From the NCBI GenBank assembly GCA_005880345.1, contig VBGE01000226.1, positions 1 to 7,215 on the forward strand: a stretch of 7,215 nt of DNA, in the 5' to 3' direction. This stretch comes from Chloroflexota bacterium. Lineage in GTDB: Bacteria > Chloroflexota > Dormibacteria > Dormibacterales > Dormibacteraceae. This document shows, piece after piece, positions 1 through 5,450 of the stretch. Below the pieces are notes generated by a model. The model was not told the DNA's origin, searched no databases, and saw only the letters and a list, made by a program, of their open reading frames with translations. Position numbers and translations under genes: made by a program. Position 1 is the stretch's first letter; every line of letters starts with the position of its first letter.

Positions 1-237
1 ATCGCCGCCATCATCAACGGCGGCGCGGTGCTGCCCAAGTTCCGGGGCCGCGGTGTTTACCGGGCGATGGTCGCGGCGCGCCTCGCGATGGCGCGTGGAG
101 CCGGGATCGAAGGCGGCCTGGCGGTTTGGGGCGGGGAGATGTCGGCCCCGATCCTCGAGCGGCTCGGTTTCGAGACAGTAGGCTGGCGCAAGTTCTACCT
201 GGACACGAGCGCCGCCCCACGAGATGAGCAGCGCTAG
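1..237 (+). CDS. GNAT-family N-acetyltransferase, C-terminal fragment
   Basis: The reading frame is open from base 1 and ends at TAG 235-237, so only the last 78 residues are inside the window and the start lies to the left. The fragment holds the acetyl-CoA pyrophosphate-binding loop of GNAT enzymes (FRGRGVYRAMVAARL, an R-x-x-G-x-G/A-type motif A) followed by an alpha helix. The family's C-terminal strand pattern then appears in APILERLGFETVGWRKFYL. GNAT proteins transfer an acetyl group from acetyl-CoA to an amine; the substrate cannot be told from this piece. The gene converges on the CBS-domain gene, with a 63-nt gap that contains a palindromic repeat. The fold is clear; the specific function is unknown. 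Confidence 0.8.
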   Translation: MAAIINGGAVLPKFRGRGVYRAMVAARLAMARGAGIEGGLAVWGGEMSAPILERLGFETVGWRKFYLDTSAAPRDEQR

Positions 238-259
238 GCGAGCGACTCCTGCCACCTGT

Positions 260-300
260 CCTCCCCATTTATGGGGAGGTGGCCCGCAGGGCCGGAGGGG
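260..300. repeat. Palindromic two-hairpin repeat, copy 1 (REP-like)
   Basis: The first hairpin has perfect 9-bp arms CCTCCCCAT (260-268) and ATGGGGAGG (271-279) around TT. One base later comes a second hairpin, GGCCC (281-285) GCA GGGCC (289-293), and then a GGAGGGG tail. The element lies between two convergent genes and its last base touches the TAG stop of the CBS gene (301-303). It could act as a bidirectional terminator, although it lacks a clear T tract. A second copy with the same layout and orientation sits at 2441-2483. The architecture resembles REP-type dispersed palindromes seen in many GC-rich genomes. Confidence 0.75.
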
Positions 301-660
301 CTACCGCGCCAGATCTCTCATCGACACCATGCCGACGACCTTGCCGCCCTCCACCACGGGCAGGTGACGGAAGCCGCTGTCGAGCATCGTCCGCAGGGCG
401 TCCTCAGTGTCGGTGTCAGGAGAGATCGTCTTCGGGTCCTGCGTCATCCATGACTCGATCTCGTGCCGGGCCGCGTCATGCGATTGCGAGATGGCGCGCA
501 CCGTGTCTCGTTCGGTGAAGATGCCCAGCAGCCGGTCGCCCTCGAGGACGAGCACCGAGCCCACCCGGTTCTGCGCCATCACGGCCACCGCCTCGCCGAC
601 CGTGTCCCCCGGCGCGACGGTGTGAAGGCGGGTCTTCATCACGTCACGCACCCGCGCCAC
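301..660 (-). CDS. Twin CBS-domain protein
   Basis: This encodes 119 residues made almost entirely of two CBS domains, at about residues 7-58 and 70-119. Both begin with the typical V(K/T)-x-x-x-(L/I)-x-T-(V/I)-x-P/S pattern: DVMKTRLHTVAPGDTVGEA and WMTQDPKTISPDTDTEDA. The second ends GMVSMRDLAR, the usual CBS terminus. CBS pairs bind adenine nucleotides or related ligands and act as regulatory modules; no catalytic domain is attached, so the target is unknown. The start is GTG at 658-660, nine bases after the stop of the CopD-like gene, with an AGGA-like ribosome-binding site overlapping that stop. An in-frame ATG seven codons later is an alternative but would cut into the first motif. It is the last gene of the minus-strand run. 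The length is slightly short but normal for this stand-alone class. Confidence 0.9.
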   Translation of the reverse strand: MARVRDVMKTRLHTVAPGDTVGEAVAVMAQNRVGSVLVLEGDRLLGIFTERDTVRAISQSHDAARHEIESWMTQDPKTISPDTDTEDALRTMLDSGFRHLPVVEGGKVVGMVSMRDLAR

Positions 661-669
661 AGCCCAATC

Positions 670-1419
670 CTATGCCGGACTCGGCAGGGTGGCGAGCGCC
701 GCCGTCGCCACCACCACGAGCACCGCCACCAGGGCGTCCGCGCCGCCGTTGCCGACCCCGCGGCGCCACAGCAGCGACAGGCCGGCCATCACCAACACAC
801 CGGCGACCTTCAGCGCAAGCACGATTCCGTAGGCCGTCGACCAGAGGTCGCTCAGTCCGTTCAGGTGCTCGCTCGCGCTCAGCAGGCCGGTCAGCGCGGT
901 GACACCGAACGCGATGACCGCCACCCGCCCGAAACGCTCGAGCAGGTTGCGCGCGTCGTCCGTCCGCCATCCGTCAGGAGGCCGGAGGCTGGCCAGCGCG
1001 AGTATCCCCCCCGCCCACATCGCCGCCGACAGCACGTGCACCGCGTCTGCGAGCTCGGCCCCGGCAGCCGAGGGCTGCATGGCGGCGGCATGTCCGGCCA
1101 GAGGAAGAACGGCTGCGGCAAACACCGCCGGAATCGCCACGAACCGACTGCCCCGCGTGCACAGGACCCACGCCAGAAGTTCGGCGGCGATGCGAATGGC
1201 GATCAGCCAGCTGTGGACCCCGATGAGGAGAATGACTCCGCCGATCCACGCGACGAACAGGAAATCGGCCATCCTCGGCCTGGCCCATCCAATTCGGGGC
1301 GGCATTCGGCCGAGGCGCCTGACCACGAATGACCCGATGGCCCCGAGCAGCCCGAAATATTCGGCGGCATGCCCGGCGAAGGCGAGGACGTCAGGCGGCG
1401 GAGGCGATGATCCCTCCAC
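670..1419 (-). CDS. CopD-family integral membrane protein
   Basis: The protein has 249 residues and about seven or eight hydrophobic segments: near residues 10-33, 51-74, 75-88, 92-112, 124-146, 164-182, 195-217 and 226-246. The C-terminal part matches the CopD domain. HVLSAAMWAGGILALASL (128-145) corresponds to the family's H-x-x-x-A-x-W-x-G-G-L helix. RFGRVAVIAFGVTALTGLL and TAYGIVLALKVAGVLVMAG follow in the expected order. CopD proteins sit in the inner membrane and are linked to copper uptake; His110, Met114 and His128 are candidate metal ligands by position only. There is no CopC domain here or nearby, so copper transport is an inference from family. The start chosen is GTG 1417-1419, which overlaps the end of mnmA by 29 nt and keeps the first membrane helix; no strong ribosome-binding site is visible, consistent with translational coupling. 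Confidence 0.8.
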   Translation of the reverse strand: MEGSSPPPPDVLAFAGHAAEYFGLLGAIGSFVVRRLGRMPPRIGWARPRMADFLFVAWIGGVILLIGVHSWLIAIRIAAELLAWVLCTRGSRFVAIPAVFAAAVLPLAGHAAAMQPSAAGAELADAVHVLSAAMWAGGILALASLRPPDGWRTDDARNLLERFGRVAVIAFGVTALTGLLSASEHLNGLSDLWSTAYGIVLALKVAGVLVMAGLSLLWRRGVGNGGADALVAVLVVVATAALATLPSPA

Positions 1420-2449
1420 CGAGGACGCGACTCCCGTCGTACAGGACCGCGGACTGTCCCGGCGCCGCGCCGAAAAACGGCTCGTTAAGCGAGAGCCTGC
1501 CCGCCGCGTACGTGGCCGCGATGGCCGGCGCGTGGTAGCGAAGTCTCGCGTGACAGGCCAGCGGCGCGTAGGCCGTGCCCTCGATGAACGTCACGTCCCG
1601 GAGCTCCACCTCGCGCACCGCGAGCTCTTCGCGCCGGCCCACGACGACGCGGTTGGCGGGTGCATCGACGCGCAGCACGTACCACGGCCCCGGGTCGACG
1701 AGGTCGCCGAACCCGGTGCGCTGGCCCACCGTGTAGAGCGGCGCGCCGCGGTGGGTCCCCACCTCGCGGCCCGCGGAGTCGACCACCGCGCCCGCGCGAA
1801 CAGGGAGCCGCGACGACAGATACCGCGATGTTTCACCACGTGGGACGAAGCAGATCTCCTGGCTCTCCGCCTTGTTCGCGACCGGCAGCCCGAACTCGCG
1901 CGCGTGCTCGCGCACCTCGCTCTTCGTCATCCCGCCCAGTGGAAAGAGGATGCTCGCCAGGCGTTCCCGGTCGAGGTGGTACAGCATGTACGACTGGTCC
2001 TTCGCCGGATCCAGCGCGGCGTGCAGCTCCGGGCCATGTGATCCGCGCATGACGCGCGCGTAGTGGCCGGTGGCCAGGGCGTCGAACCCGAGCTCCAGCA
2101 CGCGCGACAACATCAGGTCGAAACGGACGAATGCGTTGCAGCGCACGCACGGATTCGGCGTCCGTCCCTCCAGATAGTCGCGGTGGAACGGCTCGATCAC
2201 ACGCTCGCCGAACTCGCGCTCCAGGCCCCAGCAGTAATAAGGAATGTCGAGGATGGCCGCCACCCGCCGCGCGTCGTCGACCGCCGACAGCGAGCAGCAC
2301 CCACCGTGCCGGGCCGACTCCTCGGAATCGTCTCGCGGCCACTGCTGGAGCGTGACTCCAACCACCTCATGTCCCTGCGCCTGCAGCAGCGCAGCCGCGA
2401 CCGAGGAGTCGACGCCGCCCGACATCGCGACCGCGATTCTCTTCCCCAT
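1391..2449 (-). CDS. mnmA: tRNA-specific 2-thiouridylase MnmA
   Basis: This cytoplasmic enzyme adenylates uridine 34 of Glu, Gln and Lys tRNAs and replaces its 2-oxygen with sulfur. The 352-residue protein is full length. The ATP-binding PP-loop SGGVDS is at residues 10-15, and GCCSLSAVDDARR at 50-62. TPNPCVRCNAFVRF at 97-110 carries Cys101, ATGHYARV spans 126-133, and KAESQEICFVPRG at 193-205 carries the partner catalytic Cys200. YTVGQRTGFG at 239-248 opens the central domain, followed by the C-terminal beta barrel. The ATG (2447-2449) directly abuts the TAA of the oxidoreductase gene. Both codons lie inside a palindromic repeat that could hide the start in a hairpin, and the only purine-rich stretch (GGCGGG) is 12 nt upstream. 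Expression therefore probably depends on coupling to the upstream gene. The 3' end overlaps the CopD-like gene. Confidence 0.97.
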   Translation of the reverse strand: MGKRIAVAMSGGVDSSVAAALLQAQGHEVVGVTLQQWPRDDSEESARHGGCCSLSAVDDARRVAAILDIPYYCWGLEREFGERVIEPFHRDYLEGRTPNPCVRCNAFVRFDLMLSRVLELGFDALATGHYARVMRGSHGPELHAALDPAKDQSYMLYHLDRERLASILFPLGGMTKSEVREHAREFGLPVANKAESQEICFVPRGETSRYLSSRLPVRAGAVVDSAGREVGTHRGAPLYTVGQRTGFGDLVDPGPWYVLRVDAPANRVVVGRREELAVREVELRDVTFIEGTAYAPLACHARLRYHAPAIAATYAAGRLSLNEPFFGAAPGQSAVLYDGSRVLGGGIIASAA

Positions 2450-2483
2450 TTATGGGGAAGTCCCGCCGAAGGCGGGGATGGGG
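2441..2483. repeat. Palindromic two-hairpin repeat, copy 2, inside coding sequence
   Basis: The first hairpin has 9-bp arms CTTCCCCAT (2441-2449) and ATGGGGAAG (2452-2460) around TT. The second hairpin is CCCGCC (2462-2467) GAA GGCGGG (2471-2476), followed by a GATGGGG tail. It has the same layout and orientation as the copy at 260-300. Read on the minus strand it encodes PIPAFGGTSP, the last ten residues of the oxidoreductase, then its TAA stop (2450-2452), then the ATG of mnmA (2447-2449) and its next two codons. Relative to copy 1, the second base pair of hairpin 1 changes from C-G to T-A, so pairing is kept. Confidence 0.75.
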
Positions 2484-3697
2484 CGGCGACGATTCTCCAC
2501 TATGTCGCGGACGACGATCTCCGCATCTTCGCCCGCGCCATACAGCACCGCCGACTGAGCCTTGCGCTGGAAATGAACGCCCATGAAATACAAGCCTGGC
2601 ACAGCGCTGCGCCCATCCACCTGCACCGGAAAGCCCATGTCGTCGAACACAGGGAGGTGGACCCAGCCGTAGGACGGCCTGTAGCCGGTCGTCCAGATGA
2701 CGGTGCTGATCCCTTCGCGGTCGACGTCCAGGAAAGTCCGGCTGGGCACGCGCATCGGCGGGGGCATCTCCCATTCCATCTCCACGCCAAGCCTTTCGCA
2801 ATGGGCGGCGACGTGACTTCTGAATATCCGAGCCAGGTTGTCGCTCGCGTCCACGAGCTCGGCCAGGTCGTCCGCGAAGTGGATCTTGCCGTCCTCGGCG
2901 CCGAGGTAGTGGCCCAACAGCTCGACGCCCTGCGCGTGCAGGGTGCGGTGGTGCATGTCGTGGCCGCCGCCGTGGCCGGTCGCGAGCACGTTGCCGACGA
3001 GCCGTGCCCCAGGTGCCGGCGCCTTGCGGTCCCACCAGCCTGAGTCCACCGTCCATCGCACCAGGTCTTTGCCGCCCCAGCGCCGCGGGCTCCACGGACT
3101 CCGCCCGCAGGCCAGGAACACTTTGCGGCCGGTCTCGTGCAGCTCCTCGGCGAGCTGGCATCCGGTCTGACCGCTGCCCACGATGAGCACAGCGCCGGGC
3201 GCCAGCGCAGTGGGATTCGAGTAGTCCTCGGCCAGGACCTGGGCCACGCCTGATGGAACCTGGTCCGCGTTCGCGGGCAGATGCGCGCGCTGGTAACCGC
3301 CCGACGCGACGACGACAGTGCGCGCTTGGATCTTGCCGTTGGAGGTGGTCAGCACGAATTTTTCGCCGTCGGAGTCGAGCGCCGCGACAGTGCAGCCCGC
3401 CTGAACCGGCGCCTGGAACGAATCAGCCCACGCATCGAAGTGGTCGATCAGCTCGCGCAGGTCCATGAATCCGTCGGGGTCGGGACCCCTGTACCCGCCG
3501 CCGGGCAGCCTGACGCTCCAGTTCGGAGTCACAAGACAGAAGGAGTCCCACCGCCTCGACCTCCACGTCTCCGCCACGCGACCGGCCTCGAGCACGACAT
3601 GGTCGACATTGGCCTGCTTGAGAAACCAGCTGGTCGAAAGGCCGGCCTGCCCCGCCCCGATGACGGCGACATCGACCGATTCGGTCCGTGCGTTCAT
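2450..3697 (-). CDS. FAD/NAD(P)-dependent oxidoreductase, MSMEG_0569/CzcO-like
   Basis: From ATG 3695-3697 the protein has 415 residues; a GTG at 3716-3718 would add seven. The N-terminal Rossmann motif GAGQAG (residues 14-19) binds FAD and the second, GSGQTG (174-179), binds NAD(P)H, as in class B flavoprotein monooxygenases. Other features are WDSFCLVTPNW (50-60), DPDGFM (73-78), VVVASGGYQRAHLP, CGRSPWSPRRW and the late TTGYRPS. The WDSFCLVTPNW and DPDGFM stretches are what I remember of the MSMEG_0569 family, the oxidoreductase of the Nit1C (nitrilase, radical SAM) clusters. None of those partners is in this window, so the substrate is unknown. The last ten residues come from a palindromic repeat and extend past the conserved end near IVENRRR. 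The gene ends with TAA immediately before the mnmA ATG. The upstream gap to the NIL gene holds a weak inverted repeat. Confidence 0.87.
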   Translation of the reverse strand: MNARTESVDVAVIGAGQAGLSTSWFLKQANVDHVVLEAGRVAETWRSRRWDSFCLVTPNWSVRLPGGGYRGPDPDGFMDLRELIDHFDAWADSFQAPVQAGCTVAALDSDGEKFVLTTSNGKIQARTVVVASGGYQRAHLPANADQVPSGVAQVLAEDYSNPTALAPGAVLIVGSGQTGCQLAEELHETGRKVFLACGRSPWSPRRWGGKDLVRWTVDSGWWDRKAPAPGARLVGNVLATGHGGGHDMHHRTLHAQGVELLGHYLGAEDGKIHFADDLAELVDASDNLARIFRSHVAAHCERLGVEMEWEMPPPMRVPSRTFLDVDREGISTVIWTTGYRPSYGWVHLPVFDDMGFPVQVDGRSAVPGLYFMGVHFQRKAQSAVLYGAGEDAEIVVRDIVENRRRPIPAFGGTSP

Positions 3698-3756
3698 CCC
3701 GGCGCGAATATTAGTCACGCAGCTGCTGACGACCGCGGGGTTGAAGCCTCGGCCAA

Positions 3757-3782
3757 TGCCGCAGTCGCCGGCAAATGCGGCA
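3757..3782. other. Inverted repeat between NIL and oxidoreductase genes
   Basis: TGCCGCA (3757-3763) and TGCGGCA (3776-3782) form a perfect 7-bp stem with a 12-base loop that itself contains GCCGGC. It begins five bases after the NIL-gene stop on the minus strand. There is no T tract, so it is a poor intrinsic terminator. It may mark a boundary between the thrC module and the oxidoreductase-mnmA group, but chance is possible in DNA this GC-rich. Confidence 0.3.
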
Positions 3783-3787
3783 AGTCG

Positions 3788-4027
3788 CTACTCGACCAGG
3801 TCTCCCTCCGCGGGCTCGACCGTGACGCCTTGCGACTCGAGGAACTCGACGCCTCGATCCAGCTCCTCGGGCTCGCCGGAAACCTCGAGCAGGACCCAGC
3901 CGTGGTCCTTGGTCACGTCGGCGCGGCGGATGTTGGTCACGATCTCGAACTTGCGCCCGAGCTGGTAGATCACGGGCTCCTTCACCAGCGAGGGGCCGAA
4001 GATCAAGCGAAGCCGACGACGAGTCAT
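3788..4027 (-). CDS. Stand-alone NIL-domain protein
   Basis: The 79-residue protein is essentially one NIL domain, a small ferredoxin-like alpha/beta fold. The diagnostic order is RRLRLIFGPSLVKEPVIYQL (residues 4-23), then FEIVTNIRRADVT (27-39, containing the N-I pair), then GWVLLEVSGEPEELDRGVEFL (43-63) and GVTVEP. NIL domains occur at the C-terminus of methionine-importer ATPases (MetN). They also occur joined to ferredoxins in proteins linked to sulfur insertion into homocysteine. Stand-alone copies beside ThrC and MoaD-like proteins fit a role in sulfur amino-acid metabolism or its sensing, but that is inference. The gene starts at ATG 4025-4027, 24 nt after the stop of the sulfur carrier, and has no iron-sulfur cysteines. 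The fold assignment is firm; the function is open. Confidence 0.88.
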   Translation of the reverse strand: MTRRRLRLIFGPSLVKEPVIYQLGRKFEIVTNIRRADVTKDHGWVLLEVSGEPEELDRGVEFLESQGVTVEPAEGDLVE

Positions 4028-4051
4028 CGGCGCGATCTTAGATCCGCGGCG

Positions 4052-4330
4052 CTAGCTGCCGCCCGCCACCGCCGGCACGATCGAGATCTCGTCCTTCTCC
4101 CGCACAGGGGCGCCCAACCCGGAGCGCACCAGGCGCACATCCTCGTCGTTCAGGTACAGGTTCACGAACTGCCGCAGCTCGCCGTTCTCGTCGAGCAGCC
4201 GGTCCTTGAAGCCAGGGTACTGCGCGTCCAGCGCGACGATCGCGCCCACCACGTCCGTCGCGTCTACGTCGACCGTCACGTGGCCCTCGGACAGGCGCCG
4301 CAGCGGGCCGGGAATTCGAAATTGAGCCAT
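4052..4330 (-). CDS. MoaD/ThiS/CysO-like sulfur-carrier protein ending GGS
   Basis: This gene encodes a 92-residue ubiquitin-fold protein. FVNLYLNDEDVR (55-66) and EISIVPAVAGG (81-91) closely match the pattern I recall for mycobacterial CysO (VNIYVNDEDVR and ILPAVAGG). CysO carries sulfide as a C-terminal thiocarboxylate and gives it to a PLP enzyme that makes cysteine. Here the C-terminus is Gly90-Gly91-Ser92, checked codon by codon from TAG at 4052-4054. The extra serine would have to be removed, as JAMM proteases do for other carriers, before an E1-like enzyme could activate the diglycine. ATG 4328-4330 starts five bases after the thrC stop, with AAGGTGAG 12 nt upstream inside thrC, so coupling is likely. 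The E1-like, JAMM and cysteine-synthase partners are not in this window. A longer open frame continuing upstream to 5125 is only a shadow of thrC. Confidence 0.9.
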   Translation of the reverse strand: MAQFRIPGPLRRLSEGHVTVDVDATDVVGAIVALDAQYPGFKDRLLDENGELRQFVNLYLNDEDVRLVRSGLGAPVREKDEISIVPAVAGGS

Positions 4331-4335
4331 CAGGC

Positions 4336-5364
4336 CTAAATACTCACCTTTTCTCGGAACGACTTCATGCTCGGTTCTATTTCGACTCGCTTCGACGCGT
4401 GCCCGTTGAACGAGGTCAACACGTCCGCCGTCTTCAACCCATGCCCTGTCACATACGCGACCACCGTCTCGTCGCCCCGCCACCGACCCGCACGCGCCAG
4501 CTTGGCCAGCACGCCGATCGTCACGCCGCCGGCTGTCTCGGTGAAGATCCCCTCGGTCCGTGCCAGCAGCCGCATCGCGTCGACGATCTCCTGCTCGGTG
4601 ACCGCCTCCACGACCCCACCCGTCTCTCGCGCGATGCGATTCACGTACATCCCGTCCGACGGGTTGCCGATCGCGATCGAGCGCGCGATGGTGTCCGGCT
4701 TCACCGGCAGCACGCGCTCGGGCGTGTCCGAGTTGAAAGCGTTGTACACGGGCGCGCAGCCCAGCGCCTGCGCGCCGGTGAACGCCGGCACGCGATCGCC
4801 GCGCACCAGGCCAAACTCGATCAGCTCCCGCGCCGCTTGACGGTGCCGCACGAACTGGCACCCGCTCGCGATCGGGATGATGATCTCGTCCGGCAGCTTC
4901 CACCCCAGCTGCTCCGCGGTCTCGAAGGTCAGCGTCTTGGAGCCCTCTGCGTAAAACGGCCGGATGTTGATGTTGCAGAACGCCCACGGCGTCGATTCGA
5001 TCAGCTGCGAGCACAGGCGGTTCACGTCGTCGTACGTGCCGCGGACCGCGACCAGGTTGGGGTCGAACACGCTGATCGCCGCCACCTTGGCCGGCTCGAG
5101 GTCGACAGGGATGAACACGAAGCACTCGAGGCCTGCGCGCGCCGCGTAGGCCGCCACCGCGTTGGCCAGGTTGCCCGTCGACGCGCAGGCGATGGTCTCG
5201 AAGCCGTGCGCCCGCGCCCAGCTGATGGCCACCGAGACGACGCGGTCCTTGAAAGAGTTGGTCGGGTTCATGCTGTCGTTCTTCAGGTACAGGTTGCGCA
5301 GGCCCAGCTCAGCGCCCAGCCGTTCTGCCTTGACCAGAGGGGTGAAGCCTTCGCCCAGCGTCAC
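4336..5364 (-). CDS. thrC: Threonine synthase, PLP catalytic domain (5' end displaced)
   Basis: Threonine synthase converts O-phosphohomoserine to threonine with pyridoxal phosphate. The 342-residue open frame begins LGEGFTPLVKAERLG, the usual start of the catalytic domain. It carries the PLP lysine in NPTNSFKDR (Lys39), the ASTGNLANA loop (61-69), GAQALGC (197-203), ETAGG (276-280) and TGHGLKT (306-312), so this domain looks complete. The only in-frame start is GTG at 5362-5364, which lies inside a conserved motif and has no ribosome-binding site. The native start appears to be ATG 5435-5437, in a different frame (see the separate entry). With a CysO-like carrier next to it, an alternative role as a PLP sulfhydrylase is possible, but the sequence reads as a ThrC-type enzyme. 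Whether the gene is functional depends on the frame problem at its 5' end. Confidence 0.85.
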   Translation of the reverse strand: MTLGEGFTPLVKAERLGAELGLRNLYLKNDSMNPTNSFKDRVVSVAISWARAHGFETIACASTGNLANAVAAYAARAGLECFVFIPVDLEPAKVAAISVFDPNLVAVRGTYDDVNRLCSQLIESTPWAFCNINIRPFYAEGSKTLTFETAEQLGWKLPDEIIIPIASGCQFVRHRQAARELIEFGLVRGDRVPAFTGAQALGCAPVYNAFNSDTPERVLPVKPDTIARSIAIGNPSDGMYVNRIARETGGVVEAVTEQEIVDAMRLLARTEGIFTETAGGVTIGVLAKLARAGRWRGDETVVAYVTGHGLKTADVLTSFNGHASKRVEIEPSMKSFREKVSI

Positions 5365-5437
5365 GACCGCGACCGAGTCCTCGACCGTCGTACTCCGCGC
5401 CGCACTCCCGGCAGCGCAACCCGATGACTTTGGCCAT
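5365..5437 (-). pseudogene. thrC: Displaced native 5' end of thrC (zinc-ribbon start, out of frame)
   Basis: ATG at 5435-5437 begins MAKVIGLRCRECGAEY, the half zinc ribbon (CxxC) typical of the N-terminus of the longer ThrC class. It has a good ribosome-binding site. After about 16 codons the homology stops. This frame continues as unrelated sequence to TGA at 5309-5311, giving a 42-residue peptide. The catalytic domain lies one base out of frame, preceded in its own frame by TTVEDSVAVVTLGEGF. In related enzymes about 60 residues normally separate the first CxxC from TLGEG, including a second cysteine pair. Here only about 10 remain, so an internal deletion not a multiple of three is the simplest reading; a plain one-base error cannot restore the missing linker. 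Confidence 0.65.
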
Positions 5438-5443
5438 GTGACG

Positions 5444-5447
5444 CCTC
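5444..5447 (-). promoter_or_regulatory. Ribosome-binding site of the native thrC start
   Basis: On the minus strand GAGG lies six bases before ATG 5435-5437, and just downstream of the TAA (5451-5453) of the epimerase-like gene. It is the best ribosome-binding site in this part of the window. It supports 5437, rather than the in-frame GTG at 5364, as the ancestral start of thrC. Confidence 0.6.
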
Positions 5448-5450
5448 AGT

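Noticed and set aside
463..2041. Long plus-strand open frames (463-1332 and 899-2041) opposite the CopD-like gene and mnmA
   Set aside because: Their translations are Arg/Pro/His-rich without recognisable motifs, while the opposite strand encodes clear conserved proteins. They are antisense shadows caused by high GC.
3757..3782. Intrinsic terminator after the NIL gene
   Set aside because: The stem is only 7 bp with a 12-base loop and no T tract follows, so it is kept only as a weak inverted repeat.
4052..5125. A 357-residue minus-strand frame that would fuse a large unknown N-terminal region to the CysO-like domain
   Set aside because: Only the last 92 residues (from ATG 4330) are real. The upstream part is an Arg/Ala/Gly-rich out-of-frame reading of thrC, so it is not a fusion protein.
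2063..5427. Plus-strand open frames at 2063-3043, 3281-4339 and 4399-5427
   Set aside because: Each lies opposite the oxidoreductase, NIL, sulfur-carrier or thrC genes and shows no domain signature or plausible ribosome-binding context.
5365..5437. Programmed frameshifting to join the thrC zinc-ribbon start to the catalytic domain
   Set aside because: No slippery run or stop-codon context is seen at the switch, and about 60 linker residues are missing, which frameshifting cannot explain.
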